A stretch of DNA of 64,000 bases, from contig JASPKZ010009680.1 of assembly GCA_030220185.1 (NCBI GenBank), positions 1-64,000 of the forward strand, written 5' to 3'. A model generated the notes under the pieces. That model was given only the letters and a program-made list of their open reading frames with translations, was not told the DNA's origin and made no database searches. The position numbers and the translations under genes were made by a program. Shown in pieces: positions 52,262 through 63,586 of the stretch. Origin of the DNA: Diploptera punctata (lineage: Eukaryota > Arthropoda > Insecta > Blattodea > Blaberidae). The first letter of the stretch is position 1; each line of letters begins with the position of its first letter.

Positions 52262-52412
52262 TAACGGTGGTTTAAACTACAACAAATTAAAATATAAAAT
52301 TATGAATATTCACCTGAAAGGTACGTCTGCTCAACTTAATTAATTATTTAACTTTATATTTTAATTTTGAATAATACCTCAACGGAACACATCATGAATC
52401 TTATAAAAGTTG
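52262..52412. repeat. sequence related to the foldback at 2976-3311
   Basis: ttcacctgaaaggtacgtct then gctcaactta parallels tcaccttataggtccgtctc then ctcaacttaa at 3005. cctcaacggaacacatcatg then aatcttat is the reverse of the flank at 2935-2960 (ttcatgataagattccgttg). Confidence 0.6.
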
Positions 52413-52424
52413 ATACAACAAATT

Positions 52425-52986
52425 ACACTGAGCAACAAAAAAGAAACCTTTTTTTTTTTTGTCCCAGAAAGAAAAATATGTGATTCTGATAGTATTTTTT
52501 CTCCTGAATTCAAATATGATATCGGTTTTCTCCATCACGCAAGGTTTCCGAGAAACAGGAATTTATAATTTCAAACACTTTAATATTTTCTAAATTTCGT
52601 AACTACACAATGTTCGAACATTCGGACTCACCTAGAAAGTAAGAAATGCGATTTTCTACTATATTTCGCCTGTGGAGCATCCCTCTTGATGGTCCAACAA
52701 TAATCGGCCAGCATATTAGGATTCCATTTGCCTTGATACCTCTTTTCCATAGCTGAAATCTCCTGAAGAAAGTGCTCCCGTGCTTTATCGCTCACTGCGC
52801 CAAGATTTTTCGGGAAGAAATCTAGGTTTATTAAAAAAATAATTATTTAAATTCACTAATTGAAATTGAAATAAAAAAAACTGTGGGTGATGGAGAAATT
52901 CCGAATACATATTTGAAAACACGATAAAAAACTGCATTAAGTACAACTATTGGTACTCATGAGACAAAAATCATGTTGACCAGTGT
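52425..52986 (-). mobile_element. TIR element carrying a transposase-like C-terminus (copy 2)
   Basis: Ends ACACTGAGCAAC and (reversed) ACACTGGTCAAC; AATT on each side (52421-52424, 52987-52990). The minus-strand frame reads SDKAREHFLQEISAMEKRYQ then GKWNPNMLADYCWTIKRDAP and a short tail with a stop. The same layout as 6040-6587. The DYCW and RYQGKWN blocks are conserved while the non-coding flanks also match, so the whole 560-bp unit is the mobile entity. Confidence 0.72.
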
Positions 52987-52990
52987 AATT

Positions 52991-53505
52991 TATTTTACCA
53001 AGTGTAGTCCTCTTAGACTAAGTTTGGGCACTAGTTTTTAAAGACAGTAGTTAATTTGAACTATTGGTCTATTCGCTTCAGGGTTAAACACCCAATGCAT
53101 TTCCCCCGGAAACCTGATTTAAGTTACCGTAAATTATACTTATGTATTGTATATTTTCAGACATTCAAAACAAACAAAATATATCGGTACTTGAGATCAC
53201 AATAAAGTGAAGGCCAAAACACATTCCTCTACTATTCATAAATGTTAACAAAATATTACCCTGCCAAGGGATGTACAAAATATTGCAAAAAGTATAATAG
53301 CAGAGTTAAGCGAGTGTACCTCGTCTTCTGAGTTTGAAGGCCAGTTAAAATGCAGGCGAGTCTACCTCGTCTTTTGAGGCGAATGTGGTTAATATAGTTT
53401 TAACTCTTAAAATGCAGTAGTGAAACTTATTTAATAATACCAGTTTTTAAAAATGGTTTGTATCTGTTTACTTAAGCGTTTTCTTTAACACATTTGGAAA
53501 ACACT
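52991..53505. other. unassigned interval with a short tandem motif
   Basis: 53300-53395 has two units of gcgagtgtacctcgtctt / gcgagtctacctcgtctttt. Otherwise nothing recognised. Confidence 0.4.
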
Positions 53506-53715
53506 AACTAAATCACTGGCACTATCAAACCCGCAGATTCATGGCCGCGCGGACATAAGCTCTTCACACATCCCTATCCTGAGCTGTTTTAATATAATTC
53601 CCTCAAATCATGGTTAATGTTATTCTCCCACATCGTTCTTGGTCTACCAACTAGGATTTTTTTCCTCTGGTTTTCCTGCAAGAGGCTTCCAAACATCTCT
53701 TTAATTCCCATTCAT
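53506..53715 (-). mobile_element. RTE-like LINE, copy j, degenerate
   Basis: tcactggcactatcaaaccc, ttcatggccgcgcggacata and ttggtctaccaactagg match the family 3' end on the minus strand. Truncated and eroded. Confidence 0.85.
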
Positions 53716-53769
53716 AAACCTCTTTTTTGAGGTCTCAGGTTTTTTATGTTAGTAAATATACGATCCAGG

Positions 53770-53905
53770 ATCCATGGTTTTAGTTCCCTCCCGAAGAAAC
53801 CCATGCTCGGGATTTGTATTCTCTGAAAAATACATCGCTCCAGCCGGGTTTAAACCCGCAATCCTTGAAACCAAGATGAGCATAGTAATCTCTAGTCTAT
53901 TAGGA
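53770..53905 (-). mobile_element. tRNA-derived SINE, degenerate
   Basis: A B-box-like stretch ccgggtttaaacccgcaatc (minus strand GCGGGTTTAAACCCGG). The body has ctgaaaaatacatcg. Related to SINE-3 by head type. Confidence 0.5.
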
Positions 53906-54014
53906 TCGACTCAACAAGATTCATTATTTATATGTAATATATATAATAGGATATGTATGGAAATTTCAGTAAATGTGATATTCTGTTTAACATTCGGAAA
54001 GCTGTGTGCAGACG

Positions 54015-54185
54015 GCATTGTCAGACCTAAAATATACAAAAGTTTCGTTGATTGCCTTCATGGACGGTGCAGTAATCTTTTTCCTTTGGCGAAAAGCTTC
54101 AGGAACAGTGTAGATTCGAGTCCCTATTGGGAAAGATTGTTTCATGGAATTTCTGTCAGTGTAAGTGCACCAGCATACATCTAGA
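54015..54185 (+). mobile_element. SINE-5-like copy, degenerate
   Basis: tagattcgagtccctattgg (B box region) followed by tttcatggaatttctgtcag (the SINE-5 body motif). A 136-codon open frame across this and the previous SINE is accidental. Confidence 0.55.
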
Positions 54186-54796
54186 ATCTTGACGTATTTG
54201 GATCAGAACGATAAGTAGTATTTCCAGTTGAGAAAACCAACTATAGTGGCTATATAGGACTGGAAATTTTGTTGGCTGGAAGATAGTTTCTTCTCTCTAA
54301 TTGAACACATATGGATATGAAGCCAGCAGCCTAATAGTGATCAATAATTTGTTTGCGGTATGTAGTTAGTCAACTTAAATTACACACTAAGAGCTGAGGA
54401 GATGACGAATGTAAGGAATGCGTGACATAATACTAGAGTCATAACATTTCTAGTATCGCAGGCATCTTAATACTACATATTTTGAAAATATTAATCGCGT
54501 TTTCTTGTAGAAAGAAACACAATCCTTTACAAACACTGTAAAGAAAATGAAACAAAGCAGTAACCTGCAATACATGGATTCATGACATGACTGGTGCGAG
54601 AAGAGAGAACAAGGTTTGTGAATGATTAATACAGTGCAATGCGTAGAACTGCGTGCCCCGGGGATTCACAGCGATAACACGCCTCCCTCTCTTCATGCCC
54701 CGCTCGCCTTCTTCTGAGTCTTATAGCTTGTACTTGTTGGCTACTTCCAGGGTATAGTGAAAGGGTCTGAGAATTTTAACTAACTTTACACTCTAT
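54186..54796. other. unassigned interval
   Basis: No recognisable feature. Confidence 0.4.
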
Positions 54797-55240
54797 TTCA
54801 ACCCAGGAAGTTCTCATACAGACCTTATGGACTATGCTAGTGTCCCCCTAAAGTACAGAAGGTAGATGTTGTCAAACTCATAATAACGGTATTTGTTGTT
54901 TTAGGGATGTTAGGAGGGGCAAGGTTAGCAGTATTTTCTCCAAACACTATGTACAATAACATTAAAAAAACATAGCTTTTTTTATACGGCATGCAAACTA
55001 GTTTTATAGTAAATATGAGTGTCGACACTTTCGCACAGTATATAATACAGATCTGCACGAGTTTCAGTAACACAGTAGTAACTGTTTTTTTAAGAGGGGG
55101 TGGCTTGGAGTCTACAACTTGCAACTATACCGCTGTTTGTCATATTCATTTTTATAATAAGTATTTCCCTCTGAAGAAAATACTGTTAAAATGGCAAGCC
55201 AGTTCCCTCTTCTAAACACATAGTAACTTCCTGGGTTGAA
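54797..55240. mobile_element. 444-bp short-TIR MITE
   Basis: Perfect 16-base ends ttcaacccaggaagtt (54797-54812) and aacttcctgggttgaa (55225-55240). The interior shows overlapping open frames on both strands without recognisable domains. Confidence 0.8.
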
Positions 55241-55249
55241 TCAGATGTG

Positions 55250-55393
55250 TAGCCGGTATTCAAGAACCAATCTTTAAACGAAAAGAGCGATCTCTTTTCC
55301 CCTCTCTATGATGCAGAGAGTATTCTCTCTCACTTCGTAGAGAGGGGGAAAGAGTCGCTCTTTGCGAAAAGATTGTTTAATGAATTCCGCCCT
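55250..55393. repeat. compact hairpin element
   Basis: aatctttaaacgaaaagagcg...ctctttt-ccctctctatg is mirrored by cgtagagaggggg-aaagagtcgctctttgcgaaaagatt; flanking ggtattcaagaa / ttaatgaattccgcc also pair. A foldback of about 140 bp; MITE-like. Confidence 0.8.
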
Positions 55394-56669
55394 AAGAATC
55401 TATCAGAATTTCGTCAGCTGTTATTTTTCAACGACAATTAAAACTCTATTTTGCGGGAAACCAATATTCTGAAGAAGTCTCCCACGGTTTAAGATACTGT
55501 GTTTGATTTGGTATTGTTGTAAATCAGAAATAAATCGGAAGCAAAAGCTAACAATCATAGAATATATCAATGCAAACTACTAATGGCAGAATATATTAAT
55601 ATTGTTTTTAGAGAGCAAAGCTAGGCTGATTGAATTTTCATTAAATGACTCGTAGAACAGTTTTTAAGATTTGTGATAGGATTGTACTTGGAGGAGGAGG
55701 AGAAGAAGGAAAACAAGAGAGAAATAGACGAGATTTGTGTTGAATTCCTTATTTTCTTGGCCTCCCATAAAAAATGAATTAGATTATGAGAAATGAAAAG
55801 ACTGTTGAAACTGAAGTATTAGATGGAATAAAGTTCAACAGATGTAGCCATCAAAAATCCAATAACTGCGGACTCCCTGGGGTATGCAATCTTTCGACAA
55901 ATTCTTCTACGAAACACACAAAGATTTCACGGCAAATCTCTTAATGATAGAATATTTTTCTTATGACTTGTGTTCAGGCTACAAGGTTTGCCATTAACTT
56001 TAATTCTTCCCGTTTTTTTACTAGTAATACCATTTTTCCTATAGGGGAAAGTTTGGCAAAAAACTTTCACACTGAATTTAATTCATCCCGTGTTTTCGAT
56101 TAGTAATACAATTTTTCCTGTAGGGTAGTGTTTGACAGAAACGTTATACCGGTGATATTTTTGGTAGATACCCTATAATTTTACTAAGCTTGTCACTGTA
56201 CCTCACCATAGTAGGTAAAATATCGGAGTTTGTGGAATTGTATATTTTTGTATCTTATTTTTGTTTTATTATTTATTTAGCCTGGTGGAGTTAAGGCCAT
56301 GCGACTTTCTCTTCCCACTCACCAGGACAAACATGTTACATTAGAATATAGCTCGGAATTAGTATACTAGAATATTCTTTCTTTCTTCTTCTTTCTTCTT
56401 CTTCTTAATCATAATTTGTAGGATTTTCATCCTCTGTTTATTTCCAAAATCACTCCTTGGAGAAAGACGTATTGGATGTGCATTCACTGTATATCCATCT
56501 CTTGGCTGGTCATCCTCTTGTTCTTCTCTCGTCCATTGGTCTATCTTCTTTAGCTCTTTTGCAAGTCGGTTGTTTCCTTCTTTCTCTGTATGACCCTTTC
56601 AATGTTTTCGTCTATCTATAATAAATTGTAGAATCATCAATTGAATTGGTGTTTATTTCAAGAAAATCT
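55394..56669. other. mostly unassigned interval
   Basis: 55995-56150 holds two diverged units (tttaattcttcccgtttttt / tttaattcatcccgtgtttt, each with agtaata and tttttcct-tagggg). 56390-56610 has a minus-strand open stretch (RLAKELKKIDQWTREEQEDD then QPRDGYTVNAHPIRLSPR) that I cannot assign. It could be an old coding relic. Confidence 0.4.
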
Positions 56670-57042
56670 ATATTTATTAATTAAATAAAAATAAAACTTA
56701 GTTTTATTTGATTTTCATATTTATTAAGATATAATTAAGTGAAAGCTGTTTCGGTACACTGTACCTTTTTCAGACATGTTAATAAATTATGAATTGTGTT
56801 ATTATAGTACATATCAATCAACTGATCGAAGCAACAATACAACAATAATTTTCTTTTTTTAATTTAACAAAGGCGATTCATTCAAATCAAGTTGAGAATT
56901 TCAGTTTATTACTACTTTTCAATTTATTTATTTATTTCTACAGCCTCCAAAAGGTCCAACTTCTTACCCTTATCACAGACATGTAAAATTTCAAATAAAA
57001 TCAAATAAAGCCAAGTTTTATTTTTATTTAATTAATGGGTTT
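56670..57042. repeat. inverted-repeat element with a CTGA...GAAA motif
   Basis: attaattaaataaaaataaa then acttagttttatttgatttt at left is mirrored near 56990-57042 (aaataaaatcaaataaagcc then aagttttatttttatttaat). On the minus strand near 56785-56745 it reads CTGAAAAA, hairpin GGTAC-AGT-GTACC, GAAACAGC. Confidence 0.65.
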
Positions 57043-57597
57043 TAGAATATTCTTTATTGAATCAATTTCATTTAACGACCATAGTACGTTTATTGGAACG
57101 AAACCCTTTAAGTAAAGAAAGGAAAAGTGAAATTGATGAATTTATATTTTTTGTAGCGTTGGTGCTTGAGGACAGAAGACAATCTGCAGACGACAAGCAG
57201 CGAAACAAATGATAGTTGTGTCAGGAAGCGAAAGTCATTTCCACTGCTGCTAACATAGGAAGGAAAACTAATTACTTGCAAGGACTTGTGGAGGGGAAAT
57301 GAAAGATAATTGAAAGCCTATTCCAATGACTAATTTCAACCGAGTTGTTTATTCATAGCCACACAACAATTGTTTGTGTGAAGAAGCTTTAATTTCATTT
57401 AATTGAATCTTGGAGACGAACAACTACTCAAGTCCAAGAAATTAAAGTTTTCTCAACGTCAAGAAAACAAAAAAGTTCTCAAAGGTATTGTGTTCTCAGT
57501 TTAACGTTGGCTGCTTGTTTTTCAAAATGAGAACAAATTTTAATTACTAACAACATGGTGGTTTCAACCCCAGACCCGCAGAAAATGTAATTACTTT
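57043..57597. other. unassigned interval
   Basis: No recognisable feature. Confidence 0.4.
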
Positions 57598-57760
57598 TCA
57601 TGGCTTGCTTTCCGATAGAGATCCGAGATCAATACCCGCTGGGGCTGGAAACATTTTCCTATTCTTTCCAGTAATTGTTGATTTATTTAATAAAATCTCA
57701 TTAACACATACATAGGATGCTGGTTTATGTGCCATAAAATCGTGAGAATATCTATTGCCT
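57598..57760 (-). mobile_element. SINE-7
   Basis: The minus strand has a B-box-like GCGGGTATTGATCTCGGATC and the body motif tttatgtgccataaa shared (reversed) with 8285-8465. Confidence 0.5.
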
Positions 57761-57913
57761 ATAAATATGGTAAAAAAATAATAAAATATCCTGTAATAGA
57801 ACTTTATTAAAATAAAAGTACGATGCATACAATTTATTTACAAATATGAATCGCATGGGCAGCAAGACGTACGTACCGTTGACAATCCGTAGTAAAAAAA
57901 AAATATATATATA

Positions 57914-59243
57914 CAGGGTGTCCCATTCAAATCTTCCACATTTTAATTAATCATAACTACAAAGTATGCGGAATTATAAAATGAGGCCGGTATTAAACGA
58001 AACAGAAACTCAAAGAATTTTCATTTGCCACACACTAAAACACCTCTATATGTGCACCATTAGTAGCACGAACAATATCAAGCCTGTATTCGATTTCGTG
58101 CCACGTCCATTGGTACTGTTGCTATTGTGTCAAGGATACGGGTTCGTAAATCATGAAGATGTTGTACTGAAGTCGCAAACACACGGTATTTTACATAACC
58201 CCAGAGGAAGAAGTCCAGTGGAGTGATGTCTGGCCAACGGGAATGATGTCTGGCCAACGGGAATGATGTCTGGCCAACGTGGTGGCCAGCAAATTGGTCC
58301 GTCGCGTCCAATCCACCTATCTGGGAAGGATTCTTTGAGTGAATTCCGAAAATCCAGGCTCCAGTGTGGTGGGGCTCTATCTTGCTGAAAGATTACTTGG
58401 GGTTGCAGATAAGCTGCTTGGGGATACAAGAACTGTTTGAACATGTCTTGGTGTACCGGGCCAGTTATCGACTTCTCACGGAAGAAAAAATGACCTATAA
58501 TCCTGTTCTTCATCAGGCCGCACTAAACGTTTACTTTTGGGCCATCTCGGACATGTTCACGGTAGACGTGTGGATTTTGCGTACCCCAGATCCTCACATT
58601 GTGCCGATTAACAGATCCTGATACATGGAACGTTGCCTCGTCAGAAAACAAGAGTTTCAAAGAAATTGAGGGTCCTTGTCAATACGATCTAGCATTTCAA
58701 TAGCGGATGCCTGTCGTCGTGGCCTAACATCTGGCTTTATTAGTTGAACAATTTGCACCTTGTAGGGGCACAAACGAAGCCGCTTATGAAGCACTCAATG
58801 CACAGCTGATCTCGGCACATTGAACTGCCGGGAAGCTTGGCGAATTGATTTTTATTGACTTCCTGAAATCCTGCTCTAATTTCTTCAATATTTTCTTCTG
58901 AAACACGTGTACGAGCACCTCCTGATTCTTTTTTAACGCTTCCATTCGCCAGAAACTTCTCAAGCCATGCCTTAATGGTTTTCCCCATCAGGTAATTTCT
59001 TTGCACTGTAAGTATTGACTTTGTCCTCTGCATACCAGAAAATAGTTGTGCTCGTTGCTGATGAGTCGCCATTTTGTTTTATGTCATTATTGTCCAACAT
59101 GCGACAGATGAAGTAACTGCAACAATGAAAACAAAATTTATTTGAATTTATCTTTCTTTTAATATCAACCTCATTTCATAGTTCCACATACTTTGAGAGT
59201 TATGATTAATTACAATGTGGGAGGTTTTGAATGGGACACGGTG
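57914..59243 (-). mobile_element. mariner-type element, full length with TIRs and TA duplication
   Basis: A Tc1/mariner-superfamily DNA transposon. It begins cagggtgtcccattcaaatc and ends gattttgaatgggaca-type sequence (ggttttgaatgggacacggtg). TA flanks it at 57912-57913 and 59244-59245. Inverted ends extend about 60 bases (cattttaattaatcataact / agttatgattaattacaatg). One transposase gene, minus strand, fills most of the 1,330 bp. Confidence 0.92.
58078..59072 (-). pseudogene. mariner-type transposase, broken
   Basis: Would cut and paste the element. The frame opens MATHQQRAQLFSGMQRTKSI. A helix-turn-helix-like region follows (TIKAWLEKFLANGSVKKE, ESGGARTRVSEENIEEIR). Frame changes occur after about residue 85 and near 58680. 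The DDE core is visible: LFSDEATFHVSGSVN (first Asp, about 58650), VIFQQDRAPPHW (second Asp, about 58385) and PLDFFLWGYVK (third acidic position, about 58215-58165). Just before the third Asp lies a 20-base triplication (58219-58281), which shifts or lengthens the frame there. About 330 codons, the usual length for the family, but inactive. Confidence 0.88.
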
Positions 59244-59469
59244 TACATTAATTACGCTAGGTATAGTTATTAGGTGTTTGATAATATTACACTTTGCTTA
59301 CATATTTATTTATTCACGAATGGTTGTTCTTATTTTTCCGCGTCTTGTCCACAACTTTACCTATATGTTCATATAATTTTATTGGTTTACCATTAACTCA
59401 TAGGATACCTAAATATCACGATTTGAATTTAAAAATTGTCCGCAACAACTGACGCTTCAAATATTCTAG
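59244..59469. other. unassigned interval
   Basis: No recognisable feature. Confidence 0.3.
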
Positions 59470-59775
59470 ATGGTTGTCATCATCATCATCATCATCACTC
59501 CAGGGATTAGGCAATTGCTCGTTCCTAATTCATATGCATCAGCCCAAGTCTTCTAGGTCTTCCAACATCACGTCTTCCTCGTGCTTGATAATTCGTGCTA
59601 ACAATGGATATCTCTCCTTACTCATTCCATCCATATGATCAATCCATTTCTGTCTGTAATTCGTGACCTTATCCAATAAAGGCTGTACTTTTCAATTCTT
59701 CTCTTATATCCTCATTTCTTATTCTATCAAGTCTTGTACATTGTATGGTTGTATTTTCCTAATAGGCCTATATGT
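59470..59775 (-). mobile_element. LINE C-terminal fragment
   Basis: The minus strand reads TRLDRIRNEDIREELK, then ELQTEMD, GMSKERYPLLARIIKHEED and DLEDLG followed by a (GAT)n tail at 59478-59494. Matches the C-terminus following the 27494-28051 fragment. Confidence 0.78.
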
Positions 59776-60269
59776 ATTTTGTCTTCAAAGCTTTCGCACA
59801 TTGGACATAATCGCACATCGTGATCGTCAGTAATTTTTAGAAATTTTCATGCTCCCAACCTAAAGCAAGCGAGCCCTAATGTACATAATTATTTTCCCCT
59901 AAAATTGTTTTAGGTTTCTTTGTTAGCACAGTGAACGTTTCCCCGTACAATCAGTGAAAATATCTTATTGGTTTATATCCAAGTACCTCCTCCTTATTTT
60001 TCTCCATCCATTCTTGTAATTTTCGGTCCCTTTTTCTCATACTCAATCCATCCCAATATTTTGAAGTAAAATATGCATTAAAACGTCCAGGTATGAACAG
60101 ATTAGTTGTTACCAGAGCTTAAATTAATTTCTCAGTGTGACATATTTCAATATTTTAAATTTCAAATTTTAAAAAATCTCGATTTTGTTTATTTCATCTT
60201 TTTTTTGTAAGCCCTTGTTTCCCTCAACGAGATTTAGGCGCCCTCCCCCTACAGGAAAGAAATTGAAGC
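59776..60269. other. unassigned interval
   Basis: No recognisable element. Confidence 0.35.
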
Positions 60270-60575
60270 ATACTAATTTAGTTACGCTAATTTTCGTATA
60301 GATGTCATTGGAGTGGCCCGTGATCAGCGTTCCGCCAAACCAAGGTAGTACTAGGACGGGAAAATTCGGTAAATTTTGCTTAGAGGCATTTTTATTCAGG
60401 CTTAAGGATATTGAACGAAAATGGAAATCTTCAGACTCGGGACCCACGGCTTAAAGTCTCTCCCAGAGAGCTTGTTCCTTGGATTTTTCCATCCTAAAAA
60501 TTCATCGACCCCGGTCGGGTTTGAACCCGCGACCCTCGGGACCAGAGGCATAACCACTAGTCCATCGCGGGTCGA
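60270..60575 (-). mobile_element. SINE-3
   Basis: Head at right (minus strand CCGCGATGGACTAGTGGTTA, then GCGGGTTCAAACCCGACCGG). Body TTTTAGGATGGAAAAATCCA, GGGTCCCGAGTCTGAAGATT, tail through tttgcttagaggcatttt. The best preserved SINE-3 head. Confidence 0.9.
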
Positions 60576-60957
60576 ATTTGATATATTTACAATTATTGTT
60601 TTCCGGCCATAAGATAACAGCTATATTATGCTGTAAATACTTGCATTGATTTTAAACTCTTCCACGCTGCATAATATGTTGTGGAGGTAACAATGTGCGA
60701 TTTCGTAGTCATGATTCTAGTGATTGGCGCCTTGTGGTTAGAGGAGAAGCGACAGACTGCGCATGAGAATTGTCATTCAGGATTATCAAATTTTTATACG
60801 CTCTCTTCTAGCCGAACTATTTAGACCACTGGAGTCTCGTTCAAATAACTACACCTTTAAGTAGCGATCCCTCTGTTGGAAAATAACGATGTGAACAACA
60901 TAATCTTGCCCTATCTCTTTATCACAATCCCTCATACAACACATACATCTATAAAAA
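60576..60957. other. unassigned interval
   Basis: No recognisable feature. Confidence 0.4.
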
Positions 60958-61283
60958 TAACTCCAAGCGCGACAGGGCCTAGAAGGCTCTTGGACTACCA
61001 GCCCATCTCACATCCACATGTGTTAATCACAGAGGTAGACGATCATCGAACCCGTGTAGGGGTGATATGTGGTCAGCATGTCGGATTCCCCAGCCGTTAT
61101 AGCTGGTTTTCTGAACTTGGAGTCGCTATTAAATGTAGTCACCCAAATGCCTCACGATGCCAAGTTGACACCGGTCCCATACTGGCCGAAATTCCATGAG
61201 AAAATTTCCTCCCCTATGGGGATTCGAACCAGCTCTGCGCCAAGGCTTCCTGCCATAACCACTCGGCTATGGCGCAGGACCAA
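60958..61283 (-). mobile_element. SINE-5, full length
   Basis: The head at right reads on the minus strand GCGCCATAGCCGAGTGGTTA (A box), then GCTGGTTCGAATCCCCATAG (B box). Then CATGGAATTTCGGCCAGTAT, and a tail with cacatgtg and gccttctaggccctgtcgc. Reference copy for the family. Confidence 0.9.
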
Positions 61284-61314
61284 ATACATGTATATATACA
61301 CTTAATTTAGTAGT

Positions 61315-61440
61315 AAAGTGATGTCATTATAGGCCTTGGGAGGCCCATACATCCATACATACACTCAATTTAGTTGTAAACTGATCCTGCATCAGATCTT
61401 GGGGTAGTAGAAAGTTATAAGGCTCCCACCTTTCAATAAG
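61315..61440 (-). mobile_element. SINE-4 tail fragments
   Basis: agtaaagtgatgtcattata, ggccttgggaggcccat and cttggggtagtagaaagtta resemble the SINE-4 tail at 18630-18690. Two nested partial copies. Confidence 0.5.
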
Positions 61441-62491
61441 GTCTTTGTTTTCGATCTTTAATTATATTATATAATAAATAGGTCTGATAAGTTGAATAGT
61501 CTGATAGTGCATTTGATGTCTGTAGGGACGGGGGAAGGGGGTATGAGCGTGAGCGTGTGTATATGTGTGGTGTATGTATGTGTGTTTTTTTCTAATTTGT
61601 TTTCTAGCAATTTTTTTAATATTAATGTACAAAATGAGACTTTTTTTTTATTTATTTGTACACATGGTCTTTTCATGGATGAGTGTAGATATGTATTATT
61701 GTAATGTAGTGTAGACATACATTTTACTTATATGTAGCCTATTATGGTTTTTGATACAGGTGTATTTGTATGTATTTGTTTATATTCTGATTAGTTTCAT
61801 TTTTTTATTCATGGAAAAATAATGCACGTACGGCCAAGCAGGCCCGTGCGCAATGTAAATGCATAATATGTATTTTCTTTCTTCTGAAAAAAAAAGGCAA
61901 TAAATTCCATTATCTTACTAGACAATCGGAATGACAGTGTGGTAGATTTTCAGTTTTCACATCACTTTGGCAGACAAATTTACGTAGTCTATTTTCAGTT
62001 TGTACACCACTTTACGAACTGTAGATTATAAGTATTTGTATTATGTACTGAGAGGAGTGCAAAATGATTGTTTCACTCTTTGTTTAGTGTGTACTGTATT
62101 AAAAGAAAATATGAAAATTAGTATCTCTTTCATTTATTTGTAATCGATTTAATTACAGTGACCATATCCGGGCTGTGTCTATGGGTGTTGTTGTGTCAAG
62201 TCTATTAAAATTCGGCGTTTTTATTTTTTCGCCATAGAGATACTTTGAGCCCGATCTGAGTGCTTTTTCAGTATCGCGACATACGTTATAATGAACAGAT
62301 ACCTTAATTCAATGGGAGTTGTTCACCATTCTTACTTACGAGTATTATGGCACGTGGTTTCTTAACTTTTCGGAAACACCATATTTTATCTTTCGGTTAT
62401 GTATTCGAATTCTCCATTCACAGACGCTAACTCGCGGTTTCATATGGAACTACAATGAGCTGGTCTATTGTTGTGACAGATTGCTTTACTT
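61441..62491. other. unassigned interval
   Basis: Contains a GT-rich patch (61550-61590). No supported gene or repeat. The overlapping open frames on both strands near 61467-61718 are low-complexity artefacts. Confidence 0.4.
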
Positions 62492-63586
62492 ACAAGGGAA
62501 CTGTTAGCCATTGAATGCCGAAACGTACCTTGAAATTTGTCCCAAAGAAGCGTTGTGATGTACCAAGGCCGTGTCCAATAACTTATCTGCCGTTTTTAAC
62601 TACAAGGCACATAAATCGAAGCTAGAACCTACCAATGGCAACCCATGTTACGGGACAGATAGACTCTCTGCACGAGTAAGAGCAGTGTGGAGAGAAGCGG
62701 GATGTGGCGCGGACGTCAGATAATGAGGGTTACCAATCTACCAATTCTTCTTCTTCTTCTTCTTCTTCTTCTTCTTCACGGTTTAGGCTTATTTACTGGC
62801 CTGTTCCGGCTCCAAATTGATGCTCTTTCCATCTTTTCCTTGGTATTCCCAAGCTTCTTCTTCATCGTGGTGAATAGTTGTATGCTGCTATTCTCAGTCA
62901 TCCTTGCCAAGTGTTCTTTCCAGTTTGTTCTGTATTTCTCTATTGTTGAGTTTAATTCCTCTATTTTTAGTTGTTGTCTTATTTCTGTGTTATGTTTTTT
63001 GTCTGTTCTTTGATATCCTGCTATGGGTCTGAGGAATCTCATTTCAGCAGCTTGTATCCTGGCAGATTGTTGTGTTGTCACTGTCCATGTTTCGGATCCA
63101 TAAGTAATAGTAGGCACTGCCATTGTCTTGTATAATTTGATTATAGAGTCTTTCCTGGCTTTATTTTTCAAAGTTCTTTTTAGTGTTCCTGTTATATAAT
63201 TAAACTTATATATTTTGTTATTTATATCTGTTTCTGCTGTGTATGATATTTCGCAACCTAGGAAGTTATATGTTACTACTTGTTCTATTGGTTTATTTTC
63301 TAATATTATCTTCGTCCGAACTGGACGAGCACCCTTGAATGCCATTGTTTTTTATTTTTGTGAGGGCTTTTATATTTAATTTAGTTTATATCGCACTCTT
63401 TGTAGTTCTACCAATCCACGAGTGTTATTACATCGCTATAGTTTAAATGAGAGATTTGGTGCTGGTTTTTATTAACTTCCAACTGAAAACGCATTTTTTT
63501 TGGACACGGCCTTACAACATCACAACGCATCTGTGGGAGAAATTTCAAGGTAGATTTCGGCATGTAATGCTTGTCAGTTCCCTTGT
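62492..63586. mobile_element. M-family TIR element, copy M2, split by a LINE
   Basis: Ends acaagggaactgttagcc (62492) and, mirrored, gcttgtcagttcccttgt (to 63586). Inner matches to M1: aaatttgtcccaaagaag, tatctgccgtttttaact, tttttggacacggcctt and tttcggcatgtaatg. Without the LINE and its TSD it would be about 425 bp, like M1. Confidence 0.87.
62746..63406 (-). mobile_element. LINE 3' end with (GAA)n tail and 9-base TSD, nested in M2
   Basis: The minus-strand open frame of 189 codons: MAFKGARPVRTKIILENKPI, YNFLGCEISYTAETDINNKI, LKRTLKNKARKDSIIKLYKT, MAVPTITYGSETWTVTTQQS, RIQAAEMRFLRPIAGYQRTD, EHLARMTENSSIQLFTTMKK and a stop. This is the region after the RT core. It is intact over its whole length, so the insertion is young. 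The tail is GAA repeats (ttcttc at 62746-62776). tctaccaat at 62737-62745 and 63407-63415 is the TSD. Confidence 0.93.

Noticed and set aside
53774..54184. 136-codon open frame
   Set aside because: Spans two degenerate SINEs and has no domain.
58364..58621. 85-codon plus-strand frame
   Set aside because: Antisense shadow of the mariner-type transposase.
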